This document shows positions 15,041 through 22,973 of a stretch of DNA of 28,059 nucleotides, in pieces. The stretch covers positions 1 to 28,059 of the forward strand of contig DLNM01000072.1 in assembly GCA_002479485.1 (NCBI GenBank), in the 5' to 3' direction. The notes beneath the pieces were generated by a model, which saw only the letters and a program-made list of their open reading frames with translations, ran no database searches and had not been told where the DNA came from. Position numbers and translations under genes: made by a program. The DNA comes from Firmicutes bacterium UBA7510. Lineage in GTDB: Bacteria > Bacillota > Clostridia > Tissierellales > Sedimentibacteraceae. How positions within the stretch are numbered: position 1 is the first letter of the stretch; every line of letters begins with the position of its first letter.

Positions 15041-15733
15041 TTAAAAAAGCATTGCAAATATTGATGCAAATACTACTGTTAATAATCCGGCTACTGCAAT
15101 TGATAGGCTGCTCATAGCACCTTCAACTTCCCCCATCTCCAAAGCCTTTGAAGTTCCTATAGCGTGTGACGAAGTTCCAATAGCTAGTCCAACTGCTATA
15201 GGTTCTTTTATTTTGAATAACTTGCATATTGATGTTGCTATAGCATTGCCTAGATTTCCTGTCAATACAATAGCTGCCACTGTTATTGTAGGTATTCCTC
15301 CAAGCTCTTGTGATATATCTATGCCTATTGCCGTAGTTATTGATTTTGGAAGTAGTGTAACATATTCTACATGTGACAATCCAAACAAAAACGAAAGCAC
15401 AAGTATACTTCCTAAGCTTGCTATTACACCTGATGTTATACCAATTATAACTGCTTTTAAATTTTTCTTTAAAAGCTCAAGCTGTTTATATAATGGTATA
15501 GCTAAACATACGGTTGCGGGTGTCAGTAAATAGCTTAAATACTTCGCGCTTGAATTATAAACCTCATAATCTATATCAAAAGTAACCAAAAATATTATGA
15601 CAAAGATAATTGTTAGCAATAGTGGATTAAGAAATTCATTCTTTGTTTTATTTCTAATCTTAGTGCTAATAAAATATATAAAAATACTAATAGATATACC
15701 AAAATATGCTGAATTACATATTATTTCTTTCAC
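15041..15733 (-). CDS. lrgB: LrgB-family murein-hydrolase regulator/antiporter-like protein
   Basis: Membrane protein of about 230 residues with the LrgB signatures LLPKSITTAIGIDISQELGG and AIGTSSHAIGTSKALEMGEVEGAMSSL. LrgB acts with LrgA in controlling autolysis and metabolite (for example pyruvate) transport. An open frame runs back to an ATG at 15763, but AGAGGAG stands eight bases before a GTG at 15733, which I take as the start. It follows lrgA by about 90 bases on the same strand. A CACAAATT/AATTTGTG inverted repeat (15775-15799) lies in that gap. Confidence 0.92.
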   Translation of the reverse strand: MKEIICNSAYFGISISIFIYFISTKIRNKTKNEFLNPLLLTIIFVIIFLVTFDIDYEVYNSSAKYLSYLLTPATVCLAIPLYKQLELLKKNLKAVIIGITSGVIASLGSILVLSFLFGLSHVEYVTLLPKSITTAIGIDISQELGGIPTITVAAIVLTGNLGNAIATSICKLFKIKEPIAVGLAIGTSSHAIGTSKALEMGEVEGAMSSLSIAVAGLLTVVFASIFAMLF

Positions 15734-15823
15734 TTCGCTTTCTCCTCTCATTCTTATCCTCATGCTCTATATACACAAATTGTCATAAAAAATTTGTGCA
15801 TGGGGTCGCGATTTATTTTGTTA

Positions 15824-16180
15824 TTATTTATACTTTCTTTGCTGCTTAATAACAAATTCTGCGGTTTTTCCAGTAGCTACCATAACTATAATGGTTGATG
15901 CTATAACTATGACAACAATAGGTATCAATATAGCTTTTACCTCACTCCATACAGTTATTAAGCTTACTGCTGCAGGTATAAACATAAGAGGCATTATCTG
16001 TAACAAAAAATCTGCAGTTTTCTCTATTTTCTCTAGCTTTATTATTTTAAAGCTTAAGCATAAAAGCATAATCACTAAGCCATATATGCTTGCAGGTATA
16101 GGTAGCGGAATTACACTATTTAAAACCTCACCTATAAAGCAAACAATCAAGATTATGCAAAATTGAAATATATAAGTCAT
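15824..16180 (-). CDS. lrgA: CidA/LrgA holin-like protein
   Basis: A 118-residue holin-like membrane protein with four helices. The motif IPLPIPASIYGLVIMLLCL near residues 24-42 and the segment FLLQIMPLMFIPAAVSLI near 62-79 are characteristic of CidA/LrgA. It works with LrgB encoded next. GAGG six bases before the ATG supports the start. The symbol lrgA is used because of the lrgB partner; cid and lrg types are not separable by sequence alone. No LytSR genes are visible nearby. Confidence 0.92.
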   Translation of the reverse strand: MTYIFQFCIILIVCFIGEVLNSVIPLPIPASIYGLVIMLLCLSFKIIKLEKIEKTADFLLQIMPLMFIPAAVSLITVWSEVKAILIPIVVIVIASTIIVMVATGKTAEFVIKQQRKYK

Positions 16181-16271
16181 ATAAACCTCACAAATAATTT
16201 AATGATAATATTTTACCACACAAAATACTCATTATCTAGGCATATAACTGAATTTTTTATATAAAATATTT

Positions 16272-16316
16272 ATAATACTACTTGACACATTATACTATGC
16301 ATTATATAGTATTATG
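16272..16316 (+). promoter_or_regulatory. PadR-gene promoter with overlapping dyad operators
   Basis: TTGACA (16282-16287) and TATAGT (16305-16310) are 17 bases apart. An inverted repeat ATACTAT (16292-16298) / ATAGTAT (16306-16312) lies across the spacer and -10, and a wider one, ATAATACTA (16272-16280) / TAGTATTAT (16308-16316), flanks the whole promoter. PadR proteins commonly repress their own operon from such sites. Confidence 0.75.
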
Positions 16317-16332
16317 TATAAGGAGGTGTTTT

Positions 16333-16650
16333 ATGGATGCTCAATTAAAGAAGGGATTACTTGAAATTTGTGTTTTAGTTGTATTAAAGAAAAATGATTC
16401 CTATGGATATCAAATAATAAAGGACATTTCCAGCTATATAGAATTATCTGAATCTACGTTATATCCGATATTGAAAAGATTAGAATCCAGTGATTGTTTA
16501 ACTACATACTCTGTAGAGCATAACAGCAGGCTGCGTAAATACTACAAAATAACTGAACTGGGTGAAAAACGCATAAAGGATTTCTTAGATGAATGGAAAG
16601 AAGTTACAAAAATTTATCAATTTATAAAAGGAGCTGAACAAGGTGAATAA
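16333..16650 (+). CDS. PadR-family transcriptional regulator
   Basis: A repressor of about 105 residues with the PadR winged helix: KKGLLEICVLVVLKKNDSYGYQI, then LSESTLYPILKRLE as recognition region, and a C-terminal dimerisation helix. The frame is open from 16282, but AAGGAGG directly before the ATG at 16333 fixes the start, and the upstream part is the promoter. Its end overlaps the next gene by eight bases. PadR, DUF1700 and DUF4097 in this order is a recurring Firmicute module in which PadR regulates the two downstream membrane/envelope genes. Confidence 0.93.
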   Translation: MDAQLKKGLLEICVLVVLKKNDSYGYQIIKDISSYIELSESTLYPILKRLESSDCLTTYSVEHNSRLRKYYKITELGEKRIKDFLDEWKEVTKIYQFIKGAEQGE

Positions 16651-17242
16651 GGAACAATTTTTTAACGAATTAAACAAGCTGCTAAAAGCTTTGCCTGATA
16701 AAGAACGAAATAAAGCAAATACTTATTATAATGAAATAATAAATGATTATATAGAAGATGGTATGGCAGAAGAAATAGCAATTGAAAAGCTTGGAAACAT
16801 ACAGTCTATTGCCGATGAAATCTTATCAGATAACGGAATAAACACAGATAATGGAATAAACACAAATAAAGGCTCATCTGTTGGCTCAAATATTTTGATA
16901 GGCACCTTACTTGTTTTAGGTTTTCCGTTATGGGGAAGTCTTTTGTTAGCCGGAGCTTTATTATTACTGTCATTTTATATTATTTTATTTTGTCCGATAA
17001 TTTTATTCGGATCAATGGCTATAGCTTTTTTAGCGTCTTCAATACTATGCACTGTTACAGCATTATTCATATTTTTAGAAAATATACCCTATGGCATATT
17101 TCAATTGGGGGCAGGAATAATTGTCTTTGGTTTGTCAATTATTTTCGGATGGTTATTAGTATCTACAACAAAGAGCATTTTCAAATTATATTCTCTTACT
17201 TGGAAAAAAGTGCTAGCATTATTTAAGAAAAGAGGTGCATAG
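16643..17242 (+). CDS. DUF1700 (HAAS-domain) membrane protein
   Basis: The 199-residue product has an N-terminal helical domain (about 1-60; FFNELNKLLKALPDKER is its typical opening) followed by about four transmembrane helices. This is the DUF1700/HAAS architecture found next to PadR regulators. A short duplicated stretch (residues about 72-80, N-G-I-N-T repeats) links the two parts. The start is GTG 16643, overlapping the PadR gene, with AAAGGAG upstream. The biochemical role is unknown; it may sense envelope state together with the DUF4097 protein. Confidence 0.85.
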   Translation: MNKEQFFNELNKLLKALPDKERNKANTYYNEIINDYIEDGMAEEIAIEKLGNIQSIADEILSDNGINTDNGINTNKGSSVGSNILIGTLLVLGFPLWGSLLLAGALLLLSFYIILFCPIILFGSMAIAFLASSILCTVTALFIFLENIPYGIFQLGAGIIVFGLSIIFGWLLVSTTKSIFKLYSLTWKKVLALFKKRGA

Positions 17243-17245
17243 TTA

Positions 17246-18274
17246 ATGATAAATAAATTTATAAAATATAAAAAGAAGTTATTAATTTTTGCAGGAATTT
17301 TAATTGTAATAGGATTTGTAATTTTACTTACAGGCTTTGGAATGTTGGGTTTTGACATAAACAATCTATCTCCAAACTATGCCGAATATACTCAAACTGA
17401 GAAGTTTTATGAAATTGATAAAAGTAAACCTTTGGATTTATCAATTGATACTGATTCAGCTGATGTATACATAAAGCCTTCTGAAGATGATAATATTAAA
17501 TTATTTTTTTCACCTGAATATTTTAGTGTGGAATTTAACACTAATTCAGCGTCTAATGATTCTTTGATTATATCGAGAAATGAAAGTTACAGGTCAAATA
17601 GAAAGTGGTATTATCTAATTAATGTCTATACAAATTCTTACGATAAAATAACAATTGAAGTACCAAAAAAACTTTTAGGTGATTTATCAGTTAAGCTAAA
17701 ATACGGCACACTAAATATAAGCGAAATCAGTGACATAAACAGCTTATTTATTGACAACAATAGTACCGATATTGAATTAAACAATTTACAAATATTAAAA
17801 AATGCTGATATTTCTTCTGATTACGGCGACATTTCAATTTCTAACAGCAATATTGACGGAAAATGCTCAATTGAAGAAAAAAGCGGTAATTTGCATTTAA
17901 ATAATAACTATATTAACAACTCTGAAATATTATTAAAATATGGTAACAGCAAGCTGGTAAAAACGACCGGAAGCTCTTTATATATTAAAGCATCAAGCGG
18001 AAATGTTAATCTTAATGATGTTACAATGAAAGCTTCACTAAGCGTAGACTCTACATATGGTGATATATTACTAAATTATGCTGATTCTTCGTTAATTGAA
18101 TTGATATCAAAATCCGGAAATATCAAAGGAAAAATTAATGATTTTGAAGAAGCTTATAAAATAAGTGCATTTTCAAAATCCGGAAACAGCAATTTACATT
18201 CAAAGCACGCAGGTCATAAAGAACTTAAAGTAGAATGTAACTATGGAGATATAAATATAAAATTTAAAGAATAA
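17246..18274 (+). CDS. DUF4097-family envelope protein (putative adhesin fold)
   Basis: A 342-residue protein with one N-terminal transmembrane helix (about 12-35) and a large extracytoplasmic domain of repeating beta strands. Phrases such as DISSDYGDISISNS, SGNLHLNNN and KASSGNVNLNDV recur at roughly 20-residue spacing, as in the DUF4097 right-handed beta solenoid. It is the third gene of the PadR-DUF1700-DUF4097 module, three bases after DUF1700, with AGAGGTG upstream. Function unknown. Its stop lies in a bidirectional terminator. Confidence 0.85.
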   Translation: MINKFIKYKKKLLIFAGILIVIGFVILLTGFGMLGFDINNLSPNYAEYTQTEKFYEIDKSKPLDLSIDTDSADVYIKPSEDDNIKLFFSPEYFSVEFNTNSASNDSLIISRNESYRSNRKWYYLINVYTNSYDKITIEVPKKLLGDLSVKLKYGTLNISEISDINSLFIDNNSTDIELNNLQILKNADISSDYGDISISNSNIDGKCSIEEKSGNLHLNNNYINNSEILLKYGNSKLVKTTGSSLYIKASSGNVNLNDVTMKASLSVDSTYGDILLNYADSSLIELISKSGNIKGKINDFEEAYKISAFSKSGNSNLHSKHAGHKELKVECNYGDINIKFKE

Positions 18275-18300
18275 GAATTTAGCTAGACTAAATTCTTATT
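18270..18300. terminator. Bidirectional terminator between the DUF4097 and YibE/F genes
   Basis: AATAAGAATTTAG (18270-18282) and CTAAATTCTTATT (18288-18300) form a perfect 13-bp stem with a 5-base loop. Both convergent stop codons fall inside or next to it. Confidence 0.85.
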
Positions 18301-19417
18301 CTTACCTAGTAGCAATCCTGAGGTAATAGCTGTAAATGGTGCCACTGTTACAAGTCCAAAGCTGCCGATAATAGTATGTAATATTTCTGATGATACATAA
18401 TTTAAATTTAATATATTTATAATAGGTGTTCCTTGTACCATAAAAACCATTATCAATCCTATATATCCACCAGAATAAGCAAGCAACAATGTTGTTGTCA
18501 TAGTTCCCATAACATTTCTTCCGACGCTTATACCCGATTTTATCGCTTCAAGCTTTGTAATATCAGGTTTCTTTTCTACTACCTCGCTAACAGCTGATGT
18601 TATATCAACTGCTAAATCCATAACAGCTCCCGATGAAGCTATGAAAATACTTGCAATAAATATATTAGTAAGGCTTAGATTTGCAAATCCAGCATATAAA
18701 AGCGATTCTGAATATGCTATCACTGCCCCGTGTATTTTAAACTTACCTACAAAAAATATAGACATTAGACATGTTATTAATAATCCTAATAATGCTCCCA
18801 AGATTGAAGCCAAGGATTTTTTGTCTATTCCAAATACAAGTCCTATTATCGCCGTAGTTAATATTACTGAAATTACCAATCCAACGGCTATAGGATTAAA
18901 GCCTTTCAAAAATAACGGTATCATAATTTTCCATATAGCTAATATCGTAAATATAAAGGAAAAAATTGCTTTAAGCCCAACAAAGCCTGCAAACATTACT
19001 AGAAACAATATAAATATTATAACTAAAACTATTTCATAATTTATCCTATAATGATCTACTAATGTGATGACTTTTATTTCATCAACCTCATAGTCCAATG
19101 TGGCTAATGCTTTGTCTCCGGGATTAAATATTTTATCCTTTTCTAAGGAGCCCGATAGTACATTGGTTGCTTCAAATACTTGATTTTTAAATTTACCCTT
19201 TAAAATCTCCACCTTGCAAAGCTGTTCACCGTTTCTTATAAGTCCCGTATCAATTATATAGGTTTCATCTGTTGAAATAATCTTTACTGGAATTCTTTCT
19301 GAATTAGGATATATTTTTTCTTTGAATGTAGACGGGATTAATATTAAAATACAAATGGCTATTAAAACAACCGCAAGTGGAGCTAAAATCTTTTTTATAA
19401 TCTCTTATTATATACAT
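18283..19417 (-). CDS. YibE/F-family membrane protein with an apparent 5' frameshift
   Basis: The continuous frame 19212-18283 gives a YibE/F membrane region with about seven helices and the typical ASSGAVMDLAVDITSAV and SVGRNVMGTMTTTLLLAY segments. The same frame stays open upstream, encoding a hydrophobic segment and ...ERIPVKIISTDET...TGLIRNGEQ, the normal N-terminal domain of the family, but has no start codon there. An ATG at 19417 with GGAGG six bases upstream opens a frame that joins it through an A6 run (19391-19396) if one A is removed. I therefore annotate the full gene with a frameshift at that run, which could be real, slippage-corrected or a sequencing error. Function unknown. 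Confidence 0.8.
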
Positions 19418-19433
19418 AATTACCTCCTTTGCT

Positions 19434-19469
19434 AAAAATACACTCCGAACAAAGTCAGAGTGTATTTTG
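19434..19469 (-). terminator. Terminator of the alkaline phosphatase gene
   Basis: AAAATACACTC (19435-19445) pairs perfectly with GAGTGTATTTT (19458-19468) around a 12-base loop. On the minus strand the hairpin ends in TTTTT. It separates phoA from the YibE/F gene. Confidence 0.85.
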
Positions 19470-19482
19470 AAGTATCCTGAAT

Positions 19483-21051
19483 TTATTTTACTTTTGTTAT
19501 AGCTTTTAGCATATTAAACACATCTGTATTATCATAATATCCGTTAAATAATTCCTGCCCTTGTCCTTTTGCAAATAGTGGTACCGGCAATCCTGTATGA
19601 GAATATGAGCTAAATGAAATTCCTGACTTATTGTTAAGAACATGCGTTAATGTAACTGAGAATGGCTCATAAGTTCCGTACAGTACATATTCTTCTTGAT
19701 TAAGTGTAACTTTTTCGCTTTTCATACTTAAGTCATATGCGTTCTTCAAGCTTTCTAATTCATAATCTGTAAGTACCATTTCAGGCTTATTTTTAGAGTC
19801 AATATCACTTGCTGTAATTAATCCAAAGTATTTTTTTACATCTTTCAATGCTTCAGTAAATCTTATATTATTTGCCTTATAATTTTTTATAAGCTTATCA
19901 AATTCTGTATATGACATTTTTTGATTTGATAATTTTTCTAAATATGTGTTGTAGTTTGTACCAGCAAAGCCTATTGTTAATCCACCTGTTTCGTGGTCTC
20001 CTGTTACGATAATTAATGTATCATCAGGATATTGGTTATAAAAATCAACTGCAACCTTTATGGCATCATCAAATGCTATAGTATCTTGTATAGTAGAGGC
20101 TGCATCATTAGCATGACAAGCCCAGTCGATTTTTCCACCTTCTACCATCATGAAAAATCCTTTACTGTTTTTAGATAACATTTCTATACCTTTTTTTGTG
20201 TAATCAGCCAAAGTTAATTCACTTTCTTTTCTGTCAAGATTATATTTTAATGCTCCTGTACCATCTTCTAATTCACTGTTTGGAGCAGTAACTATTACTT
20301 TTCCTGAATTATATGTAAATGCATTAAACTCTTGTTTTGTATCTGCAACTGTATATCCATTTTTCTGAGCTAATGCAGTTATTTTTTCTTTTCCTTGCTC
20401 TGTTACTTCTTTTGATGAGTCAGATAAAAATGCTCCACCTGCAAAATAATCAAATCCGCTTTTTATTAAATCAAGTCCTATATTATAATATTGCCCTCTT
20501 GATGGCACATGGGAATAATATGCGGCTGGAGTTGCGTGATCAATATTGACAGATGTTACTATACCTACCTTATATCCTAACTGCTTTTTAAGCTTTTCTG
20601 TTATAGTTTCATAGGATACTTTTTTTGTTTCATCCATATTAATTACACTGCTTAAAGTTTTCTTACCTGTAGATAGTGAAGTTGCAGTAGAAGCGGAATC
20701 CGGGCATAATGATGTTGAATCATATGTTGTTACACTGCCCACAACGGGAAATTTAGTGAATAAAAGATTTTTAGGTTCAGGATAGTTTCCGTTAGCCGGA
20801 TCAATTTTACCATTTTCTAAAACACCTTTATAATAATTTGTTGCTTGAACTTGAGGGTAACTCATACCATCTCCAATAAACATGAATATGTATTTAGGGG
20901 TTCTTCCTGAATATGTGTATCCTTCTGTTGCTGCCAAAACCTCTCGTGATAAAATATCACCATTTAACAAGCCAGAACCTAAAAAAAATGTACTTAGTGC
21001 AATTGTTACAGCTAAAACACCACATAATATTTTTTTTATTGTTTTTTTCAT
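19483..21051 (-). CDS. phoA: Secreted alkaline phosphatase
   Basis: Hydrolyses phosphate monoesters outside the cell. The 522 residues start with a signal peptide (Lys-rich N-terminus, hydrophobic core about 9-29, likely cut near VLA-A at 40/41). Metal and catalytic motifs are present: FIGDGMS near 58-64 (metal Asp), PDSAS at 117-121 with catalytic Ser119, SHVPSRG, and TGDHETGG for metal ligands in the second half; SYSHTGLPVPLFAKGQG near the end carries the last zinc His. AAGGAGAG lies before the ATG. It is a single gene with its own terminator and a four-repeat Pho box about 80-120 bases upstream, so phosphate-starvation control is likely. Confidence 0.95.
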   Translation of the reverse strand: MKKTIKKILCGVLAVTIALSTFFLGSGLLNGDILSREVLAATEGYTYSGRTPKYIFMFIGDGMSYPQVQATNYYKGVLENGKIDPANGNYPEPKNLLFTKFPVVGSVTTYDSTSLCPDSASTATSLSTGKKTLSSVINMDETKKVSYETITEKLKKQLGYKVGIVTSVNIDHATPAAYYSHVPSRGQYYNIGLDLIKSGFDYFAGGAFLSDSSKEVTEQGKEKITALAQKNGYTVADTKQEFNAFTYNSGKVIVTAPNSELEDGTGALKYNLDRKESELTLADYTKKGIEMLSKNSKGFFMMVEGGKIDWACHANDAASTIQDTIAFDDAIKVAVDFYNQYPDDTLIIVTGDHETGGLTIGFAGTNYNTYLEKLSNQKMSYTEFDKLIKNYKANNIRFTEALKDVKKYFGLITASDIDSKNKPEMVLTDYELESLKNAYDLSMKSEKVTLNQEEYVLYGTYEPFSVTLTHVLNNKSGISFSSYSHTGLPVPLFAKGQGQELFNGYYDNTDVFNMLKAITKVK

Positions 21052-21132
21052 TTTTCTCTCCTTATTTTATTATTTGTTGTCATAAATATATCATTAATTA
21101 AATCTATGTTTGTTAGGATAAAGAAAAGAATG

Positions 21133-21171
21133 TGCTAAGTTTTAGTTAACTTAATATAGTATTCTTGTTAA
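21133..21171 (-). promoter_or_regulatory. Pho box (four hexamers at 11-bp period)
   Basis: On the minus strand the hexamers TTAACA (21171-21166), ACTATA (21160-21155), TTAACT (21149-21144) and TTAGCA (21138-21133) are spaced by exactly five bases, one DNA turn apart. This matches PhoP/PhoB boxes (direct TT-A-CA-like repeats). The site lies upstream of phoA. The -10 is not obvious. Confidence 0.7.
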
Positions 21172-21283
21172 CTTAATTAATGCAAATATTAGTTTATCTA
21201 AATTTATCGATTTAAATAGAATGATAATATACTAATTAGTATGTTATCATTTAATATATCTGTTATGGAAAGGGAAGTTTATT

Positions 21284-21337
21284 ATGAAAAAATTATTTGC
21301 TATATCACTCATATACATTAAATATTTAAACGATTGA
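21284..21337 (+). CDS. Tiny ORF resembling the start of a signal peptide (remnant?)
   Basis: Seventeen codons beginning M-K-K-L-F-A-I-S-L after GGAAAGGGAAG, then a stop at 21335-21337. It looks like the first residues of an exported protein cut short. The nagB -35 box overlaps its stop. Expression is doubtful. It is the only coding-like signal in the 361-base gap between phoA and nagB, which otherwise holds the Pho box and the nagB promoter. Confidence 0.25.
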   Translation: MKKLFAISLIYIKYLND

Positions 21338-21362
21338 TAATTATTAGTATATACACTATAAT
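21334..21362 (+). promoter_or_regulatory. Sigma-A promoter of nagB
   Basis: TTGATA (21334-21339) and consensus TATAAT (21357-21362) are separated by 17 bases, about 50 bases before the nagB start. Confidence 0.8.
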
Positions 21363-21412
21363 AACTATATGATGGCATTAAATTTTAAATAAAATAAACA
21401 TCAGGAGAAGTC

Positions 21413-22141
21413 ATGAAAATTATAAAAACAACAGATTATAACGATATGAGTCGTAAGGCAGCTCATATTATTTCTGCTCAAATTATATATAAGCCTAATA
21501 GCATAATCGGTCTTGCAACTGGATCAACACCGCTTCAAACATATAATTATTTAATTGATTGGTATAAAAAAGGTGATTTAGATTTTAGTCAGGTTACTAC
21601 ATTTAACCTAGACGAGTATTATGGATTAACGAAATTAAACAAGCAAAGCTACTACTATTTTATGCAGGATAAGCTATTCAATCATATAAATATCAACCCT
21701 GATAATGTACATATACCAGATGGAACTAATCAGAATGTAGAACAAGAATGCTTAAAATATGAAAAGGCAATATTGGATGCTGGTGGAATTGATTTGCAGT
21801 TACTTGGCTGCGGACATAACGGTCATATAGGATTTAACGAGCCAAGTGATGTGTTTAATACAGACACGCACCTTGTAAATCTCACTGAATCTACTATACA
21901 AGCCAACAAGCGTTTTTTTGAATCGGAAGATGATGTTCCTAGGAAGTCATACACTATGGGTATTAAAACTATAATGAATGCACAAAAAATACTTATGATT
22001 GTAAGTGGTGAAAGTAAAAAGGAAATTGTCAAGAAAGCTTTTTTTGGTCCCGTAACTCCAATGGTACCTGCCTCTATTCTGCAACTGCACAGTGATTTCA
22101 CCTTAGTTGTAGATGAAGATGCTTTTTCTCTTTGCGAATAG
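21413..22141 (+). CDS. nagB: Glucosamine-6-phosphate deaminase
   Basis: Converts glucosamine 6-phosphate to fructose 6-phosphate and ammonia, feeding amino sugars into glycolysis. The 242 residues match the short Firmicute form. Motifs: GLATGSTP at 33-40 (phosphate-binding loop), NLDEYYGL at 65-72 with catalytic Asp67, and GHNGHIGFNEP at 134-144 with the catalytic His138 and Glu143. AGGAGAAG precedes the ATG. No nagA lies alongside. The allosteric C-terminal segment of the E. coli enzyme is absent, as usual for short forms. Confidence 0.96.
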   Translation: MKIIKTTDYNDMSRKAAHIISAQIIYKPNSIIGLATGSTPLQTYNYLIDWYKKGDLDFSQVTTFNLDEYYGLTKLNKQSYYYFMQDKLFNHININPDNVHIPDGTNQNVEQECLKYEKAILDAGGIDLQLLGCGHNGHIGFNEPSDVFNTDTHLVNLTESTIQANKRFFESEDDVPRKSYTMGIKTIMNAQKILMIVSGESKKEIVKKAFFGPVTPMVPASILQLHSDFTLVVDEDAFSLCE

Positions 22142-22218
22142 GATATAAGGCTTTAAAATGTTAAGTTCAGTTGACAAATTTCCACTTCTAATTGGTAGAA
22201 ATTAATGTAGATTTCTTA

Positions 22219-22243
22219 TATAATAAATTTACAAGTTAACTTG
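22219..22243 (+). promoter_or_regulatory. Promoter -10 and palindromic operator of the XRE gene
   Basis: TATAAT (22219-22224) is followed by the perfect 12-bp palindrome CAAGTTAACTTG (22232-22243) at the expected transcription start, 26 bases before the regulator's ATG. This suits autorepression by a Cro/CI-type dimer. A good -35 box was not found at the standard spacing. Confidence 0.5.
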
Positions 22244-22269
22244 AATTAAATGAAAGGCTGTTGATTATT

Positions 22270-22716
22270 ATGTCTTTAGGTGAAAAACTATTAAATTTGC
22301 GTAAATGTGCAGGTCTATCTCAAGAGGAGGTAGCAGATAAGCTAGGCGTATCTAGGCAAACCGTTAGCAAATGGGAAACTGACCAAACTGTTCCTGAACT
22401 GATTAAAGCAAAAATGCTTAGTCAGTTGTACAATGTAAGCTATGACTATCTAATAAGCGGATGCGCTGTTAGTGGTGATGTAACAAACATTGAAATGATT
22501 GTTGATGAAATAGACTGGACCAGTGCTTGGAGTAAGAAATACCCTATTTTAGCCTCATATCCAAATATAGAAGGAATAGAAGCTTATGTAGAGAAAATAT
22601 CTAAAATGTACGATGAATTTAAAGAAGAATTCAACATGAACGATTTAGATGCAATTTTGATTTTAAAGGATATTTTATACCAAAAACACAAAATTGCAAA
22701 AAAGAAAACAAAATAA
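22270..22716 (+). CDS. XRE-family (Cro/CI-type) transcriptional regulator
   Basis: A protein of about 148 residues with a clear N-terminal helix-turn-helix at about 3-60: LGEKLLNLRKCAGLSQEEVA, then DKLGVSRQTVSKWETDQ, the classical XRE pattern. The C-terminal part (about 75-148) is acidic and helical with no recognised domain and may mediate dimerisation. The frame is open from a TTG at 22261, but I prefer ATG 22270; AAAGG lies about 12-16 bases upstream. A perfect palindrome in front may be its own operator. Targets are unknown. Confidence 0.9.
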   Translation: MSLGEKLLNLRKCAGLSQEEVADKLGVSRQTVSKWETDQTVPELIKAKMLSQLYNVSYDYLISGCAVSGDVTNIEMIVDEIDWTSAWSKKYPILASYPNIEGIEAYVEKISKMYDEFKEEFNMNDLDAILILKDILYQKHKIAKKKTK

Positions 22717-22730
22717 TTATTATAATAAAA

Positions 22731-22773
22731 AGGTGTTGAAAACTATTATTTAAATAGTTCTCAACACTTTTTT
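22731..22773. terminator. Bidirectional terminator between the XRE gene and the rubredoxin gene
   Basis: AAGGTGTTGAAAACTATT (from 22730) pairs with AATAGTTCTCAACACTTT (to 22770) with a single mismatch. T-rich tails follow on both strands. It closes both the XRE unit and the pcrA-ligA-rubredoxin operon. Confidence 0.85.
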
Positions 22774-22778
22774 AACTA

Positions 22779-22940
22779 TTATTCAACAGGTTCAAAGTCA
22801 TCTTTACCAACAAAGCAAATCGGACAAACCCAATCATCTGGAATATCTTCAAAAGAAGTACCAGGTGCAATTCCACTATCAGGATCGCCTATTTCTGGAT
22901 CGTATATGTATCCGCATGCTGTACAAACATATTTTTTCAT
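22779..22940 (-). CDS. Rubredoxin
   Basis: A 53-residue iron protein with one Fe(Cys)4 centre. Both knuckles are present: YVCTACGYIYDPEIGD at residues 4-19 and DWVCPICFVGKDDFE at 37-51, with Cys at 6, 9, 40 and 43. It transfers electrons in the cytosol of anaerobes, often to oxygen- and peroxide-reducing enzymes. GGAG lies upstream of the ATG. It follows ligA by 33 bases on the same strand and ends at a terminator, so it is probably the last gene of the pcrA-ligA operon; no functional link to DNA metabolism is implied. Confidence 0.95.
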   Translation of the reverse strand: MKKYVCTACGYIYDPEIGDPDSGIAPGTSFEDIPDDWVCPICFVGKDDFEPVE

Positions 22941-22973
22941 ACTAAATTTCTCCTTTCTTAAATTTTTATTATG

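Noticed and set aside
16930..17226. Overlapping plus-strand frame inside the DUF1700 gene
   Set aside because: No SD and no family features; the DUF1700 frame fits the conserved gene trio.
20337..20549. Plus-strand open frames opposite the alkaline phosphatase gene
   Set aside because: Low-complexity shadow frames without SD, opposite a gene with intact catalytic motifs.
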